A stretch of DNA of 64,000 nt from Proteobacteria bacterium 005FR1 (GCA_026192395.1 WACF01000002.1:496001-560000), one strand, 5' to 3'; shown: positions 54,918-64,000, counted from the first letter of the stretch. Notes: a model not told the origin generated them from the sequence alone. Translations and numbers: made by a program.

Positions 54918-55415
54918 GTGAGCTGTATCGTTCTGGTCGGTATGCCCGGCGCCGGAAAGAGTACGATTGGTGTTTTGCTGGCGAAGGAAACGATGAAGGA
55001 TTTCGTCGATACAGATGTGCTGATTCAGGTCCGTGCGAATCAGAGCCTGCAATCTATTGTCGACAACTCCGGATATCTCACACTGCGTCAGCTGGAGGAG
55101 GAGGTGCTGCTGAACCTGTCGCTGCAAAACCATGTCATCGCCACCGGCGGCAGTGCGGTATACAGCGACGCGGGCATCGCTCATCTGAAGAAGCTTGGTC
55201 CGGTGATTTATTTGAAGGTATCGCTGGAGGAATTGAAAAGGCGCGTTCAGAATCTTCCCAAGCGCGGGATCGCGGGTCGCCCCGGCATTACCCTGGATGA
55301 ACTTTACGAAGAACGCTGCCCGCTTTACGAAACGTATGCAGACTTGATCGTGGACTGCGACGGCAAAACGCCGGAGCAGATCATCGACGAGATCGAAAAA
55401 TTTGTGGGCAGTTGA
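54918..55415 (+). CDS. shikimate-kinase-like P-loop protein
   Basis: The 165-residue protein has Walker A GMPGAGKSTIG (8-18), the FVDTDVLIQ motif (Asp pair), ATGGSAVYSD in the GGG position and a lid-like GIAGRPGI. RCPLYETYADLIVD closes the fold. It may phosphorylate shikimate, but the third Gly of the shikimate motif is Ser, and it is not next to aroB, where the housekeeping aroK normally lies. It could be a second shikimate kinase or a related small-molecule kinase. The start is GTG at 54918 after GGGAGGC. Confidence 0.72.
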   Translation: MSCIVLVGMPGAGKSTIGVLLAKETMKDFVDTDVLIQVRANQSLQSIVDNSGYLTLRQLEEEVLLNLSLQNHVIATGGSAVYSDAGIAHLKKLGPVIYLKVSLEELKRRVQNLPKRGIAGRPGITLDELYEERCPLYETYADLIVDCDGKTPEQIIDEIEKFVGS

Positions 55416-55525
55416 CCTGGCCCATAGGCCGGCAGTACTGGAACGGGAGCAGGCCCTCGTCCAACCAAATCCCGGAGTCGGCGTGAAAGCGGGTTCCCAG
55501 AAGCAGGCACCTGTCTGGATGCGAA

Positions 55526-55996
55526 CTACAGCGGTAATTTGGTGGTGTACTTTACTTCTTTCAGGGCAAAGGTTGAATTCACCGAAGCCACGTTGGGCAG
55601 GTGCACCAGGATTTGCTTCAGGAAGCGTTCGTAGTGATCCACGCTGTCCACGACAATCTTGAGCTGATAGTCCTTATCGCCACTGGTGGAGTAGCATTCG
55701 ACGATTTCGTTAATTTCCTGAACCGCTGATTCGAAGGCGTTCAGGGAATCCTCGTCGTGACTTTTTATGGTGACGTAGGCATGGACGGTGACGCCCAGGT
55801 TGAGAATCTTGGGATTGAGCAGCGTTACCCGTCCGACGATAACCCCTTCCGCTTCCAGCCGCTTGATGCGCCGCCAGCAGGGGGTGTGGGAAAGCCCCAC
55901 TTTCTCGCCCAGTTCCGCCATGGAGTAGCCGGCGTTTTCCTGAAGGGTGCGCAGGATCTTGAGATCGTATTCATCCAGCTCTATAGCAGCGGACAT
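55526..55996 (-). CDS. Lrp/AsnC-family transcription regulator
   Basis: The 156-residue protein has a winged helix-turn-helix (LDEYDLKILRTLQENAGYSMAELGEKVGLSHTPCWRRIKRLEAEGVI) and a RAM ligand domain (VHAYVTIKSHDEDSLNAFESAV, ECYSTSGDKDYQLKIVV). It is divergent from an aromatic/aspartate aminotransferase gene across 131 bases, which makes that gene the likely target and an amino acid the likely ligand. Control of the nearby putA is also possible. Confidence 0.9.
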   Translation of the reverse strand: MSAAIELDEYDLKILRTLQENAGYSMAELGEKVGLSHTPCWRRIKRLEAEGVIVGRVTLLNPKILNLGVTVHAYVTIKSHDEDSLNAFESAVQEINEIVECYSTSGDKDYQLKIVVDSVDHYERFLKQILVHLPNVASVNSTFALKEVKYTTKLPL

Positions 55997-56127
55997 GGTA
56001 AATTGCTATCCTATCGTGACGCCGTTTTGGCAAAGAACTGTCCTAATTCTAAACACTCACTGCGGGCGGAGCAAGCTGCCCCACGCAGATGAAGAACCCG
56101 CTTCTGCGATCCTTCGGAGTCCGTCAC

Positions 56128-57321
56128 ATGTTTGAGAAAGTCAGCCCTTTACCGCCCGATCCCTTGCTCGGCATCATGGCCGCTTACGCCGCCGACCCAA
56201 ACCCGAACAAGGTCGATCTTGGCGTTGGCGTTTACAAGGACGAGCAGGGCAGTACGCCGATTTTCCCCAGTGTAAAAATGGCGGAAGCGCACTTGATCGA
56301 ATCGCAAAAAACAAAGGTGTATGTAGGCCCGGCGGGCTCTCCGGAATTCAATCGCTTATTGCCGGAGCTCATTTTTGCAGGCGCAGGATCAGCCCTGAAG
56401 GAAAACCGCGTCGCCGCGGTGCAAACGCCCGGTGGTTGCGGTGCATTGCGGGTTGCAGCGGAATTTTTGAAGCGCCTGCGACCTGATGCCACGGTCTGGT
56501 GTAGCAATCCCACCTGGGCCAACCACGAACCCCTCTTGGGCGATGCCGGTCTGAAGCTGGCCAGCTATCCCTATTATGACAAGGCGTCCGGACAAATTCT
56601 TTTCGATCAGATGATGTCAGCGCTCGAATCAGTTCCCGCCGAGGACATCGTTTTGCTGCACGGTTGCTGTCACAACCCTTCGGGGGCTGACCTGAGCCAG
56701 GATCAGTGGCGGGCTGTCTGCGAGCTGGCGAAGAAGAAAGGTTTTCTGGTCTTCATCGATATCGCATATCAGGGCTTCGGCGACGGTATCGATGAAGACG
56801 CCTTTGGCGTTCGCCTGATGACTGAGCAATTGCCGGAATTGGTCGTTGCCAGCTCCTGTTCGAAAAATTTCGGCCTTTATCGTGAACGCACCGGCAGTCT
56901 GTGCATCGTCACGCAGGAAGCAAAGCAGGCGGCGGCGGTGGTTACTCACCTCAACAAGATCGTGCGCGGAATTTATTCCATGCCGCCCGCCCACGGTGCG
57001 GCCATCGTGGAAACCCTACTGGCGAATCCTGCATTGAAGGAACAATGGATCGAAGAAGTCGCGCAGGTGCGCAACCGCATGAAAAGCCTCCGCAAGGCCT
57101 TCGCCGACACCATGCAACAACGCCTTGGCGAGGACCGCTTCCGCTTCATCGAACACCAGCAGGGCATGTTCTCTTTCTTGGGAATTTCTCCGGAGAAGGT
57201 GGAGCAGTTACAAAAGCAGTTCAGCGTCTATGCCGCGGGCACCAGTCGAATCAATGTGGCCGGCCTTAGTGCAGATAATCTCGACTACGTGGCGGATGCG
57301 GTGGCAGCGGTGCTAGACTAG
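56128..57321 (+). CDS. aspartate/aromatic aminotransferase (class I, subgroup Ia)
   Basis: The 397-residue PLP enzyme starts MFEKVSPLPPDPLLGIMAAYAADPNPNKVDLGVGVYKDEQG. It has VQTPGGCGALRVAAEFLK, NPTWANHEPLL, HGCCHNPSGADLS and FIDIAYQGFGDG. The PLP Lys is in SSCSKNFGLYRERTG near residue 248. The fold and length fit AspC/TyrB; preference for aspartate or aromatic substrates is unclear. The ATG at 56128 gives the standard N-terminus. A divergent Lrp-type regulator probably controls it. Confidence 0.9.
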   Translation: MFEKVSPLPPDPLLGIMAAYAADPNPNKVDLGVGVYKDEQGSTPIFPSVKMAEAHLIESQKTKVYVGPAGSPEFNRLLPELIFAGAGSALKENRVAAVQTPGGCGALRVAAEFLKRLRPDATVWCSNPTWANHEPLLGDAGLKLASYPYYDKASGQILFDQMMSALESVPAEDIVLLHGCCHNPSGADLSQDQWRAVCELAKKKGFLVFIDIAYQGFGDGIDEDAFGVRLMTEQLPELVVASSCSKNFGLYRERTGSLCIVTQEAKQAAAVVTHLNKIVRGIYSMPPAHGAAIVETLLANPALKEQWIEEVAQVRNRMKSLRKAFADTMQQRLGEDRFRFIEHQQGMFSFLGISPEKVEQLQKQFSVYAAGTSRINVAGLSADNLDYVADAVAAVLD

Positions 57322-57397
57322 GCCATATCGAACTTTGCTCCATCCTGCATTAGGCATTCCGTGCGAGGGTGGAGCGGCTCAGCCTTGATCTCACATC

Positions 57398-60300
57398 TCA
57401 CGCATCTCCCAGGTTAAACAAGGCCGCATTGCCGCCGGTCGCCACCGTGTTCACCGTCAGCACCTTTTCCGCCGCAAACTGAAACAAGTAATGCGGGCCG
57501 CCGGCCTTCGGTCCAGTGCCAGACAGATTGTGTCCCCCGAAGGGCTGCACTCCAACAACCGCGCCGATCATATTGCGGTTCACGTAGGTATTTCCCACTT
57601 GCGTGCGCTGGAATATCGATTCCGCCCAGCCTTCGATCCGGCTGTGAATGCCGAGCGTCAGACCATAGCCAGCATGGTTGATGTCGTCGATGATCTGTTT
57701 GAGCTGTTCGCGGCGGTAGCGGATTACATGCAAAACAGGGCCGAAGATTTCGCGGTCTACATCAGCCAACTTGTCGACTTCAAAAATATGCGGTCCGATG
57801 AAGTGTCCAGTTTTCGGCACCCGACTGGTCTCGTAGCGATATAGCGTCCGCTTGCTTTTCCTCGCGTGCTCTACATAGTCCTGCAACGCAGTTAATGCCT
57901 CGCCGTCGATGATCGGTCCGATATCGGTTGCCACTTCGGAAGGGTCGCCAATGGTCAGTTGGTCGCAGGCGCCGTAGAGCATTTCCAGCACCTGATCAGC
58001 ACTGTCTTCCTGTAGATACAGCACTCGCAGTGCGGAACAGCGTTGCCCCGCACTGTAAAACGCGGACTTCAGGACGTCGTCCACTACCTGTTCCGTCAGC
58101 GCGGTCGAATCCACCAGCATGGTGTTGATGCCGCCGGTTTCCGCAATCAGGGGAATGATGGGGCCAGGTCGCTGAGCCAGCTGTTGGTGAATGATGCGGG
58201 CGGTTTCCGTAGAGCCGGTAAAGGCGACACCGGCGACTCTGCGGTGTTTTAGAAGCTTGGGGCCTAGTCTGGCGCCGTCGCCTGGTAGGAGATGCAGGAC
58301 ATTCTCTGGCAGGCCCGCTTCAAACATCAGTCTGACGATTTCGATACCGACCAGCGTGGTCTGCTCGGCCGGTTTTGCAATGACCGTATTCCCTGCAGCG
58401 AGCGCGGCGGTGACTTGCCCGACAAAGATGGCCATCGGGAAGTTCCAGGGACTGATGCAAAGGAAAACACCGCGACCATGGAGGCTGTAGCTGTTTTCCT
58501 CTCCGGTGGGGCTCTCGAGAGGCTCCGGAGCCGAGAAGTGCCGACGCGCCTGTTGACCGTAGTAGTAGCAGAAGTCGATCGCCTCGCGCACTTCAGCTTC
58601 CGCGTCGACAAGTGTGCGTCCCGCTTCGCGGCAGATCAGGCCGATGAGCCTGAGCTTGTTCTCTTCAAATTTTTGTGCGATCCGATCCAGCAGCTCTGCC
58701 CGACGGTATCCTCCCAGGAGGTCCCAGGTGCGTTGCGCGGTGGCGGCTGCCTGTATGGCTCCGTCGATGCTGTTTTCATCGGCTTCCTGGTACAGGCTGA
58801 GCTCAGACCGGTTTGCCGGATTGTGAACGATAATCGGCTGCCCTTCTGATTCGCGGTTGCCACCGCTGATCAAAGGTTGGTAGCGAGAGTCGAACTCAGC
58901 ATGGGCAACGGCTTCGGTTACCTTTGATGCGTCCGCGGGATTTTCAAGATCCAGGCCCCGGGAATTGGCGCGATGGCTGAAAAGTTTTTCCGGCAGTGGA
59001 ATGCGTGCATTGCGAAGAGACTGACTCGCTTCGACAAGGCTCAGCGCATCAATGGCAAGCCGGTGGGCGGGAAGCGCCTCGTCCAGAAACTGATTGACGA
59101 AGGAGCTGTTGGCTCCGTTTTCGAGCAAGCGTCTGACCAGATAGGGGAGCAGATCCGGGTGATTGCCGACAGGGGCATAAACCCGCACCGGGGGCAGTTT
59201 CCGGCCTGGCATCATGGCGGAGTCCAGTTGGTCGTACAGTAGTTCACCCATTCCGTGCAGACGTTGCAACTCGAATGGCCGCTCGCCGGCGAGTTCAAAA
59301 ATGCTCGCGATGGTGGTGGCGTTGTGGGTGGCGAACTGCGGGTACAGAGTGTCCGCATCAGCATCAAGGAGCTGTTTGGCGCAGACGAGATAGCTTAGAT
59401 CGGTATTTGCCTTACGTGTAAAAACCGGGTACTCCGGCAGACCCATCTGCTGCGTGCGTTTTATTTCACGATCCCAGTAAGCGCCTTTGACCAGGCGAAC
59501 ATTCAGCGGTGCGGCCCGTTGCTTTGCCAGTGCGGATAGCCAGTCTGCCGTGAGCACAGCGCGCTTTTGGTAGGCTTGCAGAACGAAGCCCAACCCGGGC
59601 CAATCCTTCAGCTTTGGGTTAAGGGCGAGCTGGGCAAAAATATCCAAACAGATATCCAGACGCTCCGCTTCCTCGGCGTCGATGCTCAACGCCACATCGG
59701 CTTCTCGGGCGGCAATCGCCAGCGCGACCACTTTCGGCAGCAACTCCCTGTGGACACGATCACGCTGGGTCCACTGATAGCGCGGGTGCAGTGCGGATAA
59801 TTTGATGGAAACGCCATGCTGCTGCCCGGCTTCGAGACCGTGAGCGTAGTCGCCGAGTTGGGCGATTACGCTCTGGTAACCCGCGAAGTGGCGGTCGGCG
59901 TCGGCACGGGTGCGCGCGCCTTCACCGAGTGCATCGAAGGAAAACAAGGTATCGCCGGGATACTCCTTGGGTAATCTTCGCAGGGCCTCTTCGATTGAGC
60001 GCCCGAGGATGTACTGATTGCCCATGATGCGCATCGCCTGCAACATGACTTTTCGCAGCACGGGTTCGCTGAATCTATCGAAGAAATAGTTCAGCCACTT
60101 GCGGGTACTCTTCTGGCTCTCCTCAAAGCGCAGCCATTTGCCGGTGAACAACAGGCCCCAGGTGGAGGCATTGACGAAGTTCGACTTGGACTGGCCGAGA
60201 TGCTGCTGCCAGTTACCCTTGAGCAGTTTTTCCTGGATAAGCTTATCGGCAGTATCGGGATCCGGAATCCGCAACAGCGCTTCGGCCAGGCACATGAGGG

Positions 60301-60532
60301 CGATCCCTTCGGTGGTATTGAGGCCGAACTGCTCCAGGAAGGCATCAAGAGGATCCCGCTTGTGCTTGTTTTTGCGACTGCGATTTATCAGCGTTTCCGC
60401 TCGCTCGCTGATGCGGGCGCGCTGTTGAGGGGAGAGCTCAATGTTCTTGAACAATTCTTTGACGCAATCAACTTCATCCCAAAAAGCCTGCTGAGCGATC
60501 TGGGTTTGAAGCTCAGAAAGTGGAGATGGCAT
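57398..60532 (-). CDS. putA: bifunctional proline dehydrogenase / P5C dehydrogenase PutA
   Basis: The 1044-residue enzyme oxidises proline to glutamate in two channelled steps. Residues about 80-480 form the FAD barrel (FSFDALGEGARTRADADRHF, ISIKLSALHPRYQW-type motif, VRLVKGAYWDREIKRTQ, FATHNATTIASI). Residues about 540-1010 are the aldehyde dehydrogenase, with GNTVIAKPAEQT, VAFTGSTETARI, and catalytic Cys in SAGQRCSALRVLYLQ. It lacks the N-terminal ribbon-helix-helix domain of the E. coli protein, so it cannot repress its own gene in that way. A 61-base region separates it from the aminotransferase gene. Confidence 0.95.
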   Translation of the reverse strand: MPSPLSELQTQIAQQAFWDEVDCVKELFKNIELSPQQRARISERAETLINRSRKNKHKRDPLDAFLEQFGLNTTEGIALMCLAEALLRIPDPDTADKLIQEKLLKGNWQQHLGQSKSNFVNASTWGLLFTGKWLRFEESQKSTRKWLNYFFDRFSEPVLRKVMLQAMRIMGNQYILGRSIEEALRRLPKEYPGDTLFSFDALGEGARTRADADRHFAGYQSVIAQLGDYAHGLEAGQQHGVSIKLSALHPRYQWTQRDRVHRELLPKVVALAIAAREADVALSIDAEEAERLDICLDIFAQLALNPKLKDWPGLGFVLQAYQKRAVLTADWLSALAKQRAAPLNVRLVKGAYWDREIKRTQQMGLPEYPVFTRKANTDLSYLVCAKQLLDADADTLYPQFATHNATTIASIFELAGERPFELQRLHGMGELLYDQLDSAMMPGRKLPPVRVYAPVGNHPDLLPYLVRRLLENGANSSFVNQFLDEALPAHRLAIDALSLVEASQSLRNARIPLPEKLFSHRANSRGLDLENPADASKVTEAVAHAEFDSRYQPLISGGNRESEGQPIIVHNPANRSELSLYQEADENSIDGAIQAAATAQRTWDLLGGYRRAELLDRIAQKFEENKLRLIGLICREAGRTLVDAEAEVREAIDFCYYYGQQARRHFSAPEPLESPTGEENSYSLHGRGVFLCISPWNFPMAIFVGQVTAALAAGNTVIAKPAEQTTLVGIEIVRLMFEAGLPENVLHLLPGDGARLGPKLLKHRRVAGVAFTGSTETARIIHQQLAQRPGPIIPLIAETGGINTMLVDSTALTEQVVDDVLKSAFYSAGQRCSALRVLYLQEDSADQVLEMLYGACDQLTIGDPSEVATDIGPIIDGEALTALQDYVEHARKSKRTLYRYETSRVPKTGHFIGPHIFEVDKLADVDREIFGPVLHVIRYRREQLKQIIDDINHAGYGLTLGIHSRIEGWAESIFQRTQVGNTYVNRNMIGAVVGVQPFGGHNLSGTGPKAGGPHYLFQFAAEKVLTVNTVATGGNAALFNLGDA

Positions 60533-60636
60533 GGGCAGCTCCTGACGCGGTCTTTAGCCAAACACTGGCATAGACCACCGGCAGCGCCAAGAGTTGGCCT
60601 TCGGATATACCTTCACAGCCTCTACGCGGCCCCGGG

Positions 60637-61131
60637 CTAGTATCGGATAGCGGTGATAAAGTAGGTCTGAGTGCCGCTGGGCGTCTGGATTTCCACTTCA
60701 TCATCCAGAAGCTTGCCTATCATCGCGCGGGCCAATGGCGAATCCATGCTCAATTTATTTTGCTTCAAATCAAACTCGTCGGGTCCGACGATCTGATACG
60801 TGGTTTCTGCGCCGGATTCATCTTCCAAAGTAACGTAGGCCGCGAAGAAGACCTTGTCCTGCCGTGCAGGCTTGTCGTCAACGATAGTCAACTCGTCCAG
60901 ACGCTTGGTGAGATAGCGTACCCGTCGGTCGATTTCCGCCAGGCGTCGCTTGCCGTAGATGTAATCACCGTTTTCAGAGCGGTCGCCGTTTTTGGCGGCT
61001 TCGTGAACGGCATCCGTCACCTTCGGCCGCTCTACCTTCCAAAGCTGTCGCAATTCATCCTGCAGGGCGTCGGCACCCGCGCGGGTGATATATCGGGAGC
61101 CGCGTTTTTGCGGCGGTCGCCAGCGGCCCAT
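60637..61131 (-). CDS. greB: transcription elongation factor GreB
   Basis: The 164-residue protein has the coiled-coil N-terminal finger (RYITRAGADALQDELRQLWKVERP, AAKNGDRSENGDYIYGKRRL) with the acidic tip region, and the FKBP-like C-terminal domain (YQIVGPDEFDLKQNKLSMDSPLARAMIGK). It rescues backtracked RNA polymerase by stimulating transcript cleavage. The basic GRWRPPQKRG start and RRLAEIDRRVRYL mark GreB rather than GreA. Its ATG shares a base with the upstream peptidase stop (TGATG). Confidence 0.95.
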   Translation of the reverse strand: MGRWRPPQKRGSRYITRAGADALQDELRQLWKVERPKVTDAVHEAAKNGDRSENGDYIYGKRRLAEIDRRVRYLTKRLDELTIVDDKPARQDKVFFAAYVTLEDESGAETTYQIVGPDEFDLKQNKLSMDSPLARAMIGKLLDDEVEIQTPSGTQTYFITAIRY

Positions 61132-63119
61132 CAGCGCCTCGCTCGCAGCTTATCCGCATGGCGGATCGTCACCGGCTCAACCGGTTCGATCAGGTCGAAG
61201 CCGAAAACCTGGGAATAAAAATGCAGTTCCGCCTCCAGGGCGCGACGGATGTTCGGCGCCTGGCGGAAGCCATGGGCTTCTTCCTCGAATGTGACGTAGG
61301 CTACCGGAATCTCCTTTTTGTCCAGCGCCGCCACCATGGCTTCGGCCTGGTTGGGTGGAACGATCTTGTCCTTCAGACCCTGTAAAAAAATGACCGGACG
61401 ATTCAGCCGCTCTATATGGTTGAGAGGAGAGCGCTCCTGATACAGCGATTTCTTCTCTGGATAAGGCCCGATCAGGTTATCCATGTAGCGACTTTCGAAT
61501 TTGTGGGTGTCTTTCGCGAGCGCTTCCAGATCACCAACGCCATAGAGACTCGCGCCGGTGCGAAAAGTATCGTCAAAAGTGAGCGCTGCGAGCACCGTGT
61601 AGCCGCCGGCACTGCTGCCGCGAATCGCCACCCGATAGCCATCCACGAGACCCGCATCAGCCAGGTAGCTCACACAGTCGATTGCATCCTGCACATCGAC
61701 GACGCCCCACTGGCCCTTGAGCCGTTCCCGGTAGCGGCGACCGAAGCCGGTGCTGCCGCCGTAATTCACATCGGCCACCGCAAAGCCGCGGCTGGTCCAG
61801 TATTGGATCTTCAGATTCAACGAACCGCGGGTGGCGGAAGTCGGCCCGCCATGGCAGAGGACCAATAATGGTGGTCGGGTGTCGGGTTCCCCGCAGAATG
61901 CCTGATTGCAGGGCGAGTAAAAGAACGCATAACCCTTTCCATCTTGTCCCTCTTCACCCAGCGAACGGGACAGAGGAAATTCGATGGCCTCCCCCTGGCT
62001 CAGATAACCGGCTTCCGCCGTAATGCTGCCCGACTTAACGACGGTCGTCAGTGCATCGTCGGTGTCGCGTTCGAAGCGATAGAGTGCTGGATAGCTGTCG
62101 CCGGAGGCGCCGATAAAAACAGCCATGTGGGAATCTGCGCGAAGGTAGGCGAGGTCGTTCAACGGTGTAATCAAGTCCCGCTTTTTACCGCTGGCGAGAT
62201 CGATCAGGCACAGGTTCCAGCGGCCTTCCCGGGTGAAGCAGGCGATGACCGTAGCCGGATCGACGAAAGCGTAAGAGGATTGCCCGAAAACCCACTGCGG
62301 CGAAGCGTATTCGGCTTCTTCGGCGCAGACTGCCGTTAGACCCTCACCCTCGACGCGGTAGATGTTCCACCAGTCGCTACGATCGGAGACCAGGTACAGC
62401 TCGCCATCAGGCGACCATTGAGGCTGGCAGATGGATTCGTTTTGGCCGCCGGCAACTCGGCGTTGCTCCGAGATATTGCCATTCCCGTCGAACTCGCCGA
62501 CCCAGCATTCACAGCCGTCCCAGGGCATGTTCGGGTGATTCCAGCTCAGCCAGGCGATGCGCTGGCCATCGGGCGATACCGTGGCGCCCGCATAGAAGTC
62601 CTTGCCTTCCACCAGCGTGAGTGGCGTTTGCTCGTCATCGCTTCCCAGCGGAATAGCGGCTACGAAGGTCTTTTCCTCGGCATCGGGCTGGCGATGATCT
62701 TCGCATATCGCCAAAAGACGCTTGTGTTTGGGGTCCGGCCGCAGATCACCAAATCGCCATGGACCCTCGGCGGTAATCGCTTTGGGGACCGGCTTTTCGG
62801 CGCCTGTGTCCAGTGCATAGATGCGCTGGTCATCGTAGAGCACGAAATACAGGATGCCGTCCTGAACACAGTAGCTGCCGCCGCCATATTCGTTGACGCG
62901 CGATCGGGCGTTCAGTGGCTCGGGAAGCAGGTCGCGCTTGTGGCCGTCGGCGTCCATCCGCACGACTGTCGTACGCCCGCGCTCGAGAGGGCGCGATTCG
63001 AGCCAGTAGATCGTATCGCCGTCCAGCAGGGGTTCCGACAGCCCGACGTTGGCGGCAGTCAGCAGTTCAGCGGTAATGGGCGATGGCCAGCTGCCGTAGG
63101 CAGCGGGTTGCTTGCTCAT
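61131..63119 (-). CDS. S9-family prolyl oligopeptidase-type serine peptidase
   Basis: The 662-residue cytosolic protein has a beta-propeller (about 30-385) and a C-terminal alpha/beta hydrolase. The nucleophile Ser is in RGSSAGGYTVL, the Asp in LQGLKDKIVPPNQ and the His in EEEAHGFRQ; LLVLCHGGPTS is the oxyanion strand. It should cut short peptides (acylaminoacyl-peptidase or dipeptidyl type). There is no signal peptide. It is translationally coupled to greB and divergent from tilS. Confidence 0.9.
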   Translation of the reverse strand: MSKQPAAYGSWPSPITAELLTAANVGLSEPLLDGDTIYWLESRPLERGRTTVVRMDADGHKRDLLPEPLNARSRVNEYGGGSYCVQDGILYFVLYDDQRIYALDTGAEKPVPKAITAEGPWRFGDLRPDPKHKRLLAICEDHRQPDAEEKTFVAAIPLGSDDEQTPLTLVEGKDFYAGATVSPDGQRIAWLSWNHPNMPWDGCECWVGEFDGNGNISEQRRVAGGQNESICQPQWSPDGELYLVSDRSDWWNIYRVEGEGLTAVCAEEAEYASPQWVFGQSSYAFVDPATVIACFTREGRWNLCLIDLASGKKRDLITPLNDLAYLRADSHMAVFIGASGDSYPALYRFERDTDDALTTVVKSGSITAEAGYLSQGEAIEFPLSRSLGEEGQDGKGYAFFYSPCNQAFCGEPDTRPPLLVLCHGGPTSATRGSLNLKIQYWTSRGFAVADVNYGGSTGFGRRYRERLKGQWGVVDVQDAIDCVSYLADAGLVDGYRVAIRGSSAGGYTVLAALTFDDTFRTGASLYGVGDLEALAKDTHKFESRYMDNLIGPYPEKKSLYQERSPLNHIERLNRPVIFLQGLKDKIVPPNQAEAMVAALDKKEIPVAYVTFEEEAHGFRQAPNIRRALEAELHFYSQVFGFDLIEPVEPVTIRHADKLRARR

Positions 63120-63231
63120 GGTTGGCTCCGGCGATTGAGTTTGGAAGATGCGTGATCACGCTGACGATTCTGCCGGCTCGCCTGCACTCACACAAGTTCG
63201 CGTGTTTAACTGCCGTGGAATTTCGGATTTA

Positions 63232-64000
63232 ATGGGCGGAATGAACGACAAGACTTCTCCATTTGATCCGCAGCAGCTTTGGCAGCGTCTCCAGACGCAT
63301 TTGCCTGTGTCGCGCTGGCTGGTCGGTTTTAGCGGCGGACTGGATTCCACCGTGTTGCTGTCGGCATTGTTGTCTACACGTCCTGCACAGCCGATCATCG
63401 CCATTCATGTCAATCATTCGCTTTCAGAGAACGCGGAGGAGTGGCAAAGCCACTGCGAAGCGCTATGCCAGCAGTGGGGCGTGCACCTGGAAGTGGAGCG
63501 GGTGAAGGTGCAGCCAGCGGGCTTTGGCATCGAGGATGCCGCGCGCGAAGCCCGCTATGCAGCTTTCGCCCGGCACATGCAAGCGGGTGACTGCCTGCTG
63601 CTCGGCCACCATCGGGACGATCAGGCGGAAACCTTGTTGTTGCGCCTGATGCGAGGCGCCGGTCCGCGCGGGCTCGGCGGCATCGTTCGCGAGCGTTTCT
63701 TTGCGGGGGGCAAGCTTGTGCGGCCCCTGCTCGATTTCGAGCGGGCTGAGCTTGAGCATTTCGCCTGTCAGAGCGACCTGTCCTGGATCATCGATGAGAG
63801 CAACCTGGACGAACGCTTCGATCGCAATTTCGTCCGCCGTCGCGTGTTGCCTGTGCTGAGCGAGCGCTGGCCCGACTTCGGGCGGCGCTGGCAGCTGACC
63901 GCCGAAGCCTGCCAGGAGGCTGATCAACTGTGCCGTGATCTTGCCGAGCAGGACCTGCTCGACCTCGACGAAAACACCGCCCGAGGCGGATGGAGTCTGG
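63232..64000 (+). CDS. tilS: tRNA(Ile)-lysidine synthase, 5' part
   Basis: The reading frame runs off the window edge after 256 codons. It carries the PP-loop FSGGLDSTVLLSALL (about residues 34-48 from the first ATG), HVNHSLSENAEEW, DAAREARYAAF and LLGHHRDDQAETLLLRLMRGAG. RPLLDFERAEL and DESNLDERFDRNFVRRRVLPVL follow, all diagnostic of TilS. The enzyme converts cytidine-34 of the AUA-reading tRNA-Ile to lysidine. Two in-frame ATGs (63232 and 63241) are candidates; neither has a strong ribosome site. Confidence 0.95.
   Translation, partial: MGGMNDKTSPFDPQQLWQRLQTHLPVSRWLVGFSGGLDSTVLLSALLSTRPAQPIIAIHVNHSLSENAEEWQSHCEALCQQWGVHLEVERVKVQPAGFGIEDAAREARYAAFARHMQAGDCLLLGHHRDDQAETLLLRLMRGAGPRGLGGIVRERFFAGGKLVRPLLDFERAELEHFACQSDLSWIIDESNLDERFDRNFVRRRVLPVLSERWPDFGRRWQLTAEACQEADQLCRDLAEQDLLDLDENTARGGWSL

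Noticed and set aside
54815-55300. 161-codon plus-strand frame over the shikimate-kinase-like gene
   Set aside because: The overlapping frame encodes a clear P-loop kinase; this frame gives an Arg/Gly-rich non-protein-like sequence.

Overview
The window is 64 kb of chromosome from a free-living, aerobic gammaproteobacterium. Several gene orders match the Pseudomonas lineage: mlaA / PilZ gene / rssB-rssC / dusA, gltX followed by tRNA-Ala, and gltA divergent from sdhCDAB-sucAB-lpd-sucCD. The differences from Pseudomonas point to a marine or halophilic relative of the Cellvibrionales / Marinobacter / Hahella type. These are the glucosylglycerate genes, ergothioneine genes, a B12 import cassette and dispersed structured repeats. 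This placement is inferred from gene content and order only. The DNA is GC-rich, so long antisense reading frames are common and were discarded. No phage, insertion sequence, CRISPR array or rRNA operon was seen.

Layout. 1-3.2 kb: end of an operon with an HvfC-like (DUF2063) gene, an OprO/P-type porin and mlaA. 3.2-7.2 kb: PilZ protein, the RssB/RssC stress-sigma control pair, a small unknown gene and dusA. 7.4-13.4 kb: gltX, tRNA-Ala, an orphan ParB/sulfiredoxin-fold-like protein, a cold-shock protein, an unlisted 44-residue entericidin-like lipoprotein, and a DUF4398 lipoprotein / OmpA-like lipoprotein pair. 13.7-18.9 kb: an acyl-CoA ligase, then egtB-egtD (ergothioneine) fused operonically to a degenerate PhzF-like gene. 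19.0-24.7 kb: a cobalamin riboswitch controlling btuB-btuR-btuC-btuD-btuF, bracketed by arrays of 7-bp tandem repeats. 24.7-38.4 kb: the TCA-cycle block. 38.4-44.5 kb: structured repeats, a short Ppx/GppA-like phosphatase, a metallophosphoesterase, a peroxiredoxin, an MscS-type channel and an MsbA-like exporter. 44.5-49.3 kb: four minus-strand genes that form a closed glucosylglycerate cycle. 49.5-64 kb: cytochrome b561-YceI, a small lipoprotein, pdxH, a quinone oxidoreductase, a class III CoA-transferase, a shikimate-kinase-like gene, an Lrp/aminotransferase divergon, putA, greB, an S9 peptidase and the start of tilS.

The most interesting material is as follows. (1) Four copies of an intergenic element have outer arms that differ between copies but stay self-complementary within each copy. 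(2) Heptamer arrays (CTGGCGA / CTGGAGA) sit at both ends of the B12 cassette and run into the 3' end of btuF. (3) The gene tied to egtBD is PhzF-like but has lost the residues that define PhzF catalysis. (4) The compact glucosylglycerate cycle contains both a synthase and a phosphorylase. (5) A small unknown gene sits where Pseudomonas has transaldolase, next to rssBC. All functional statements come from reading motifs and neighbourhood; no database search was run.
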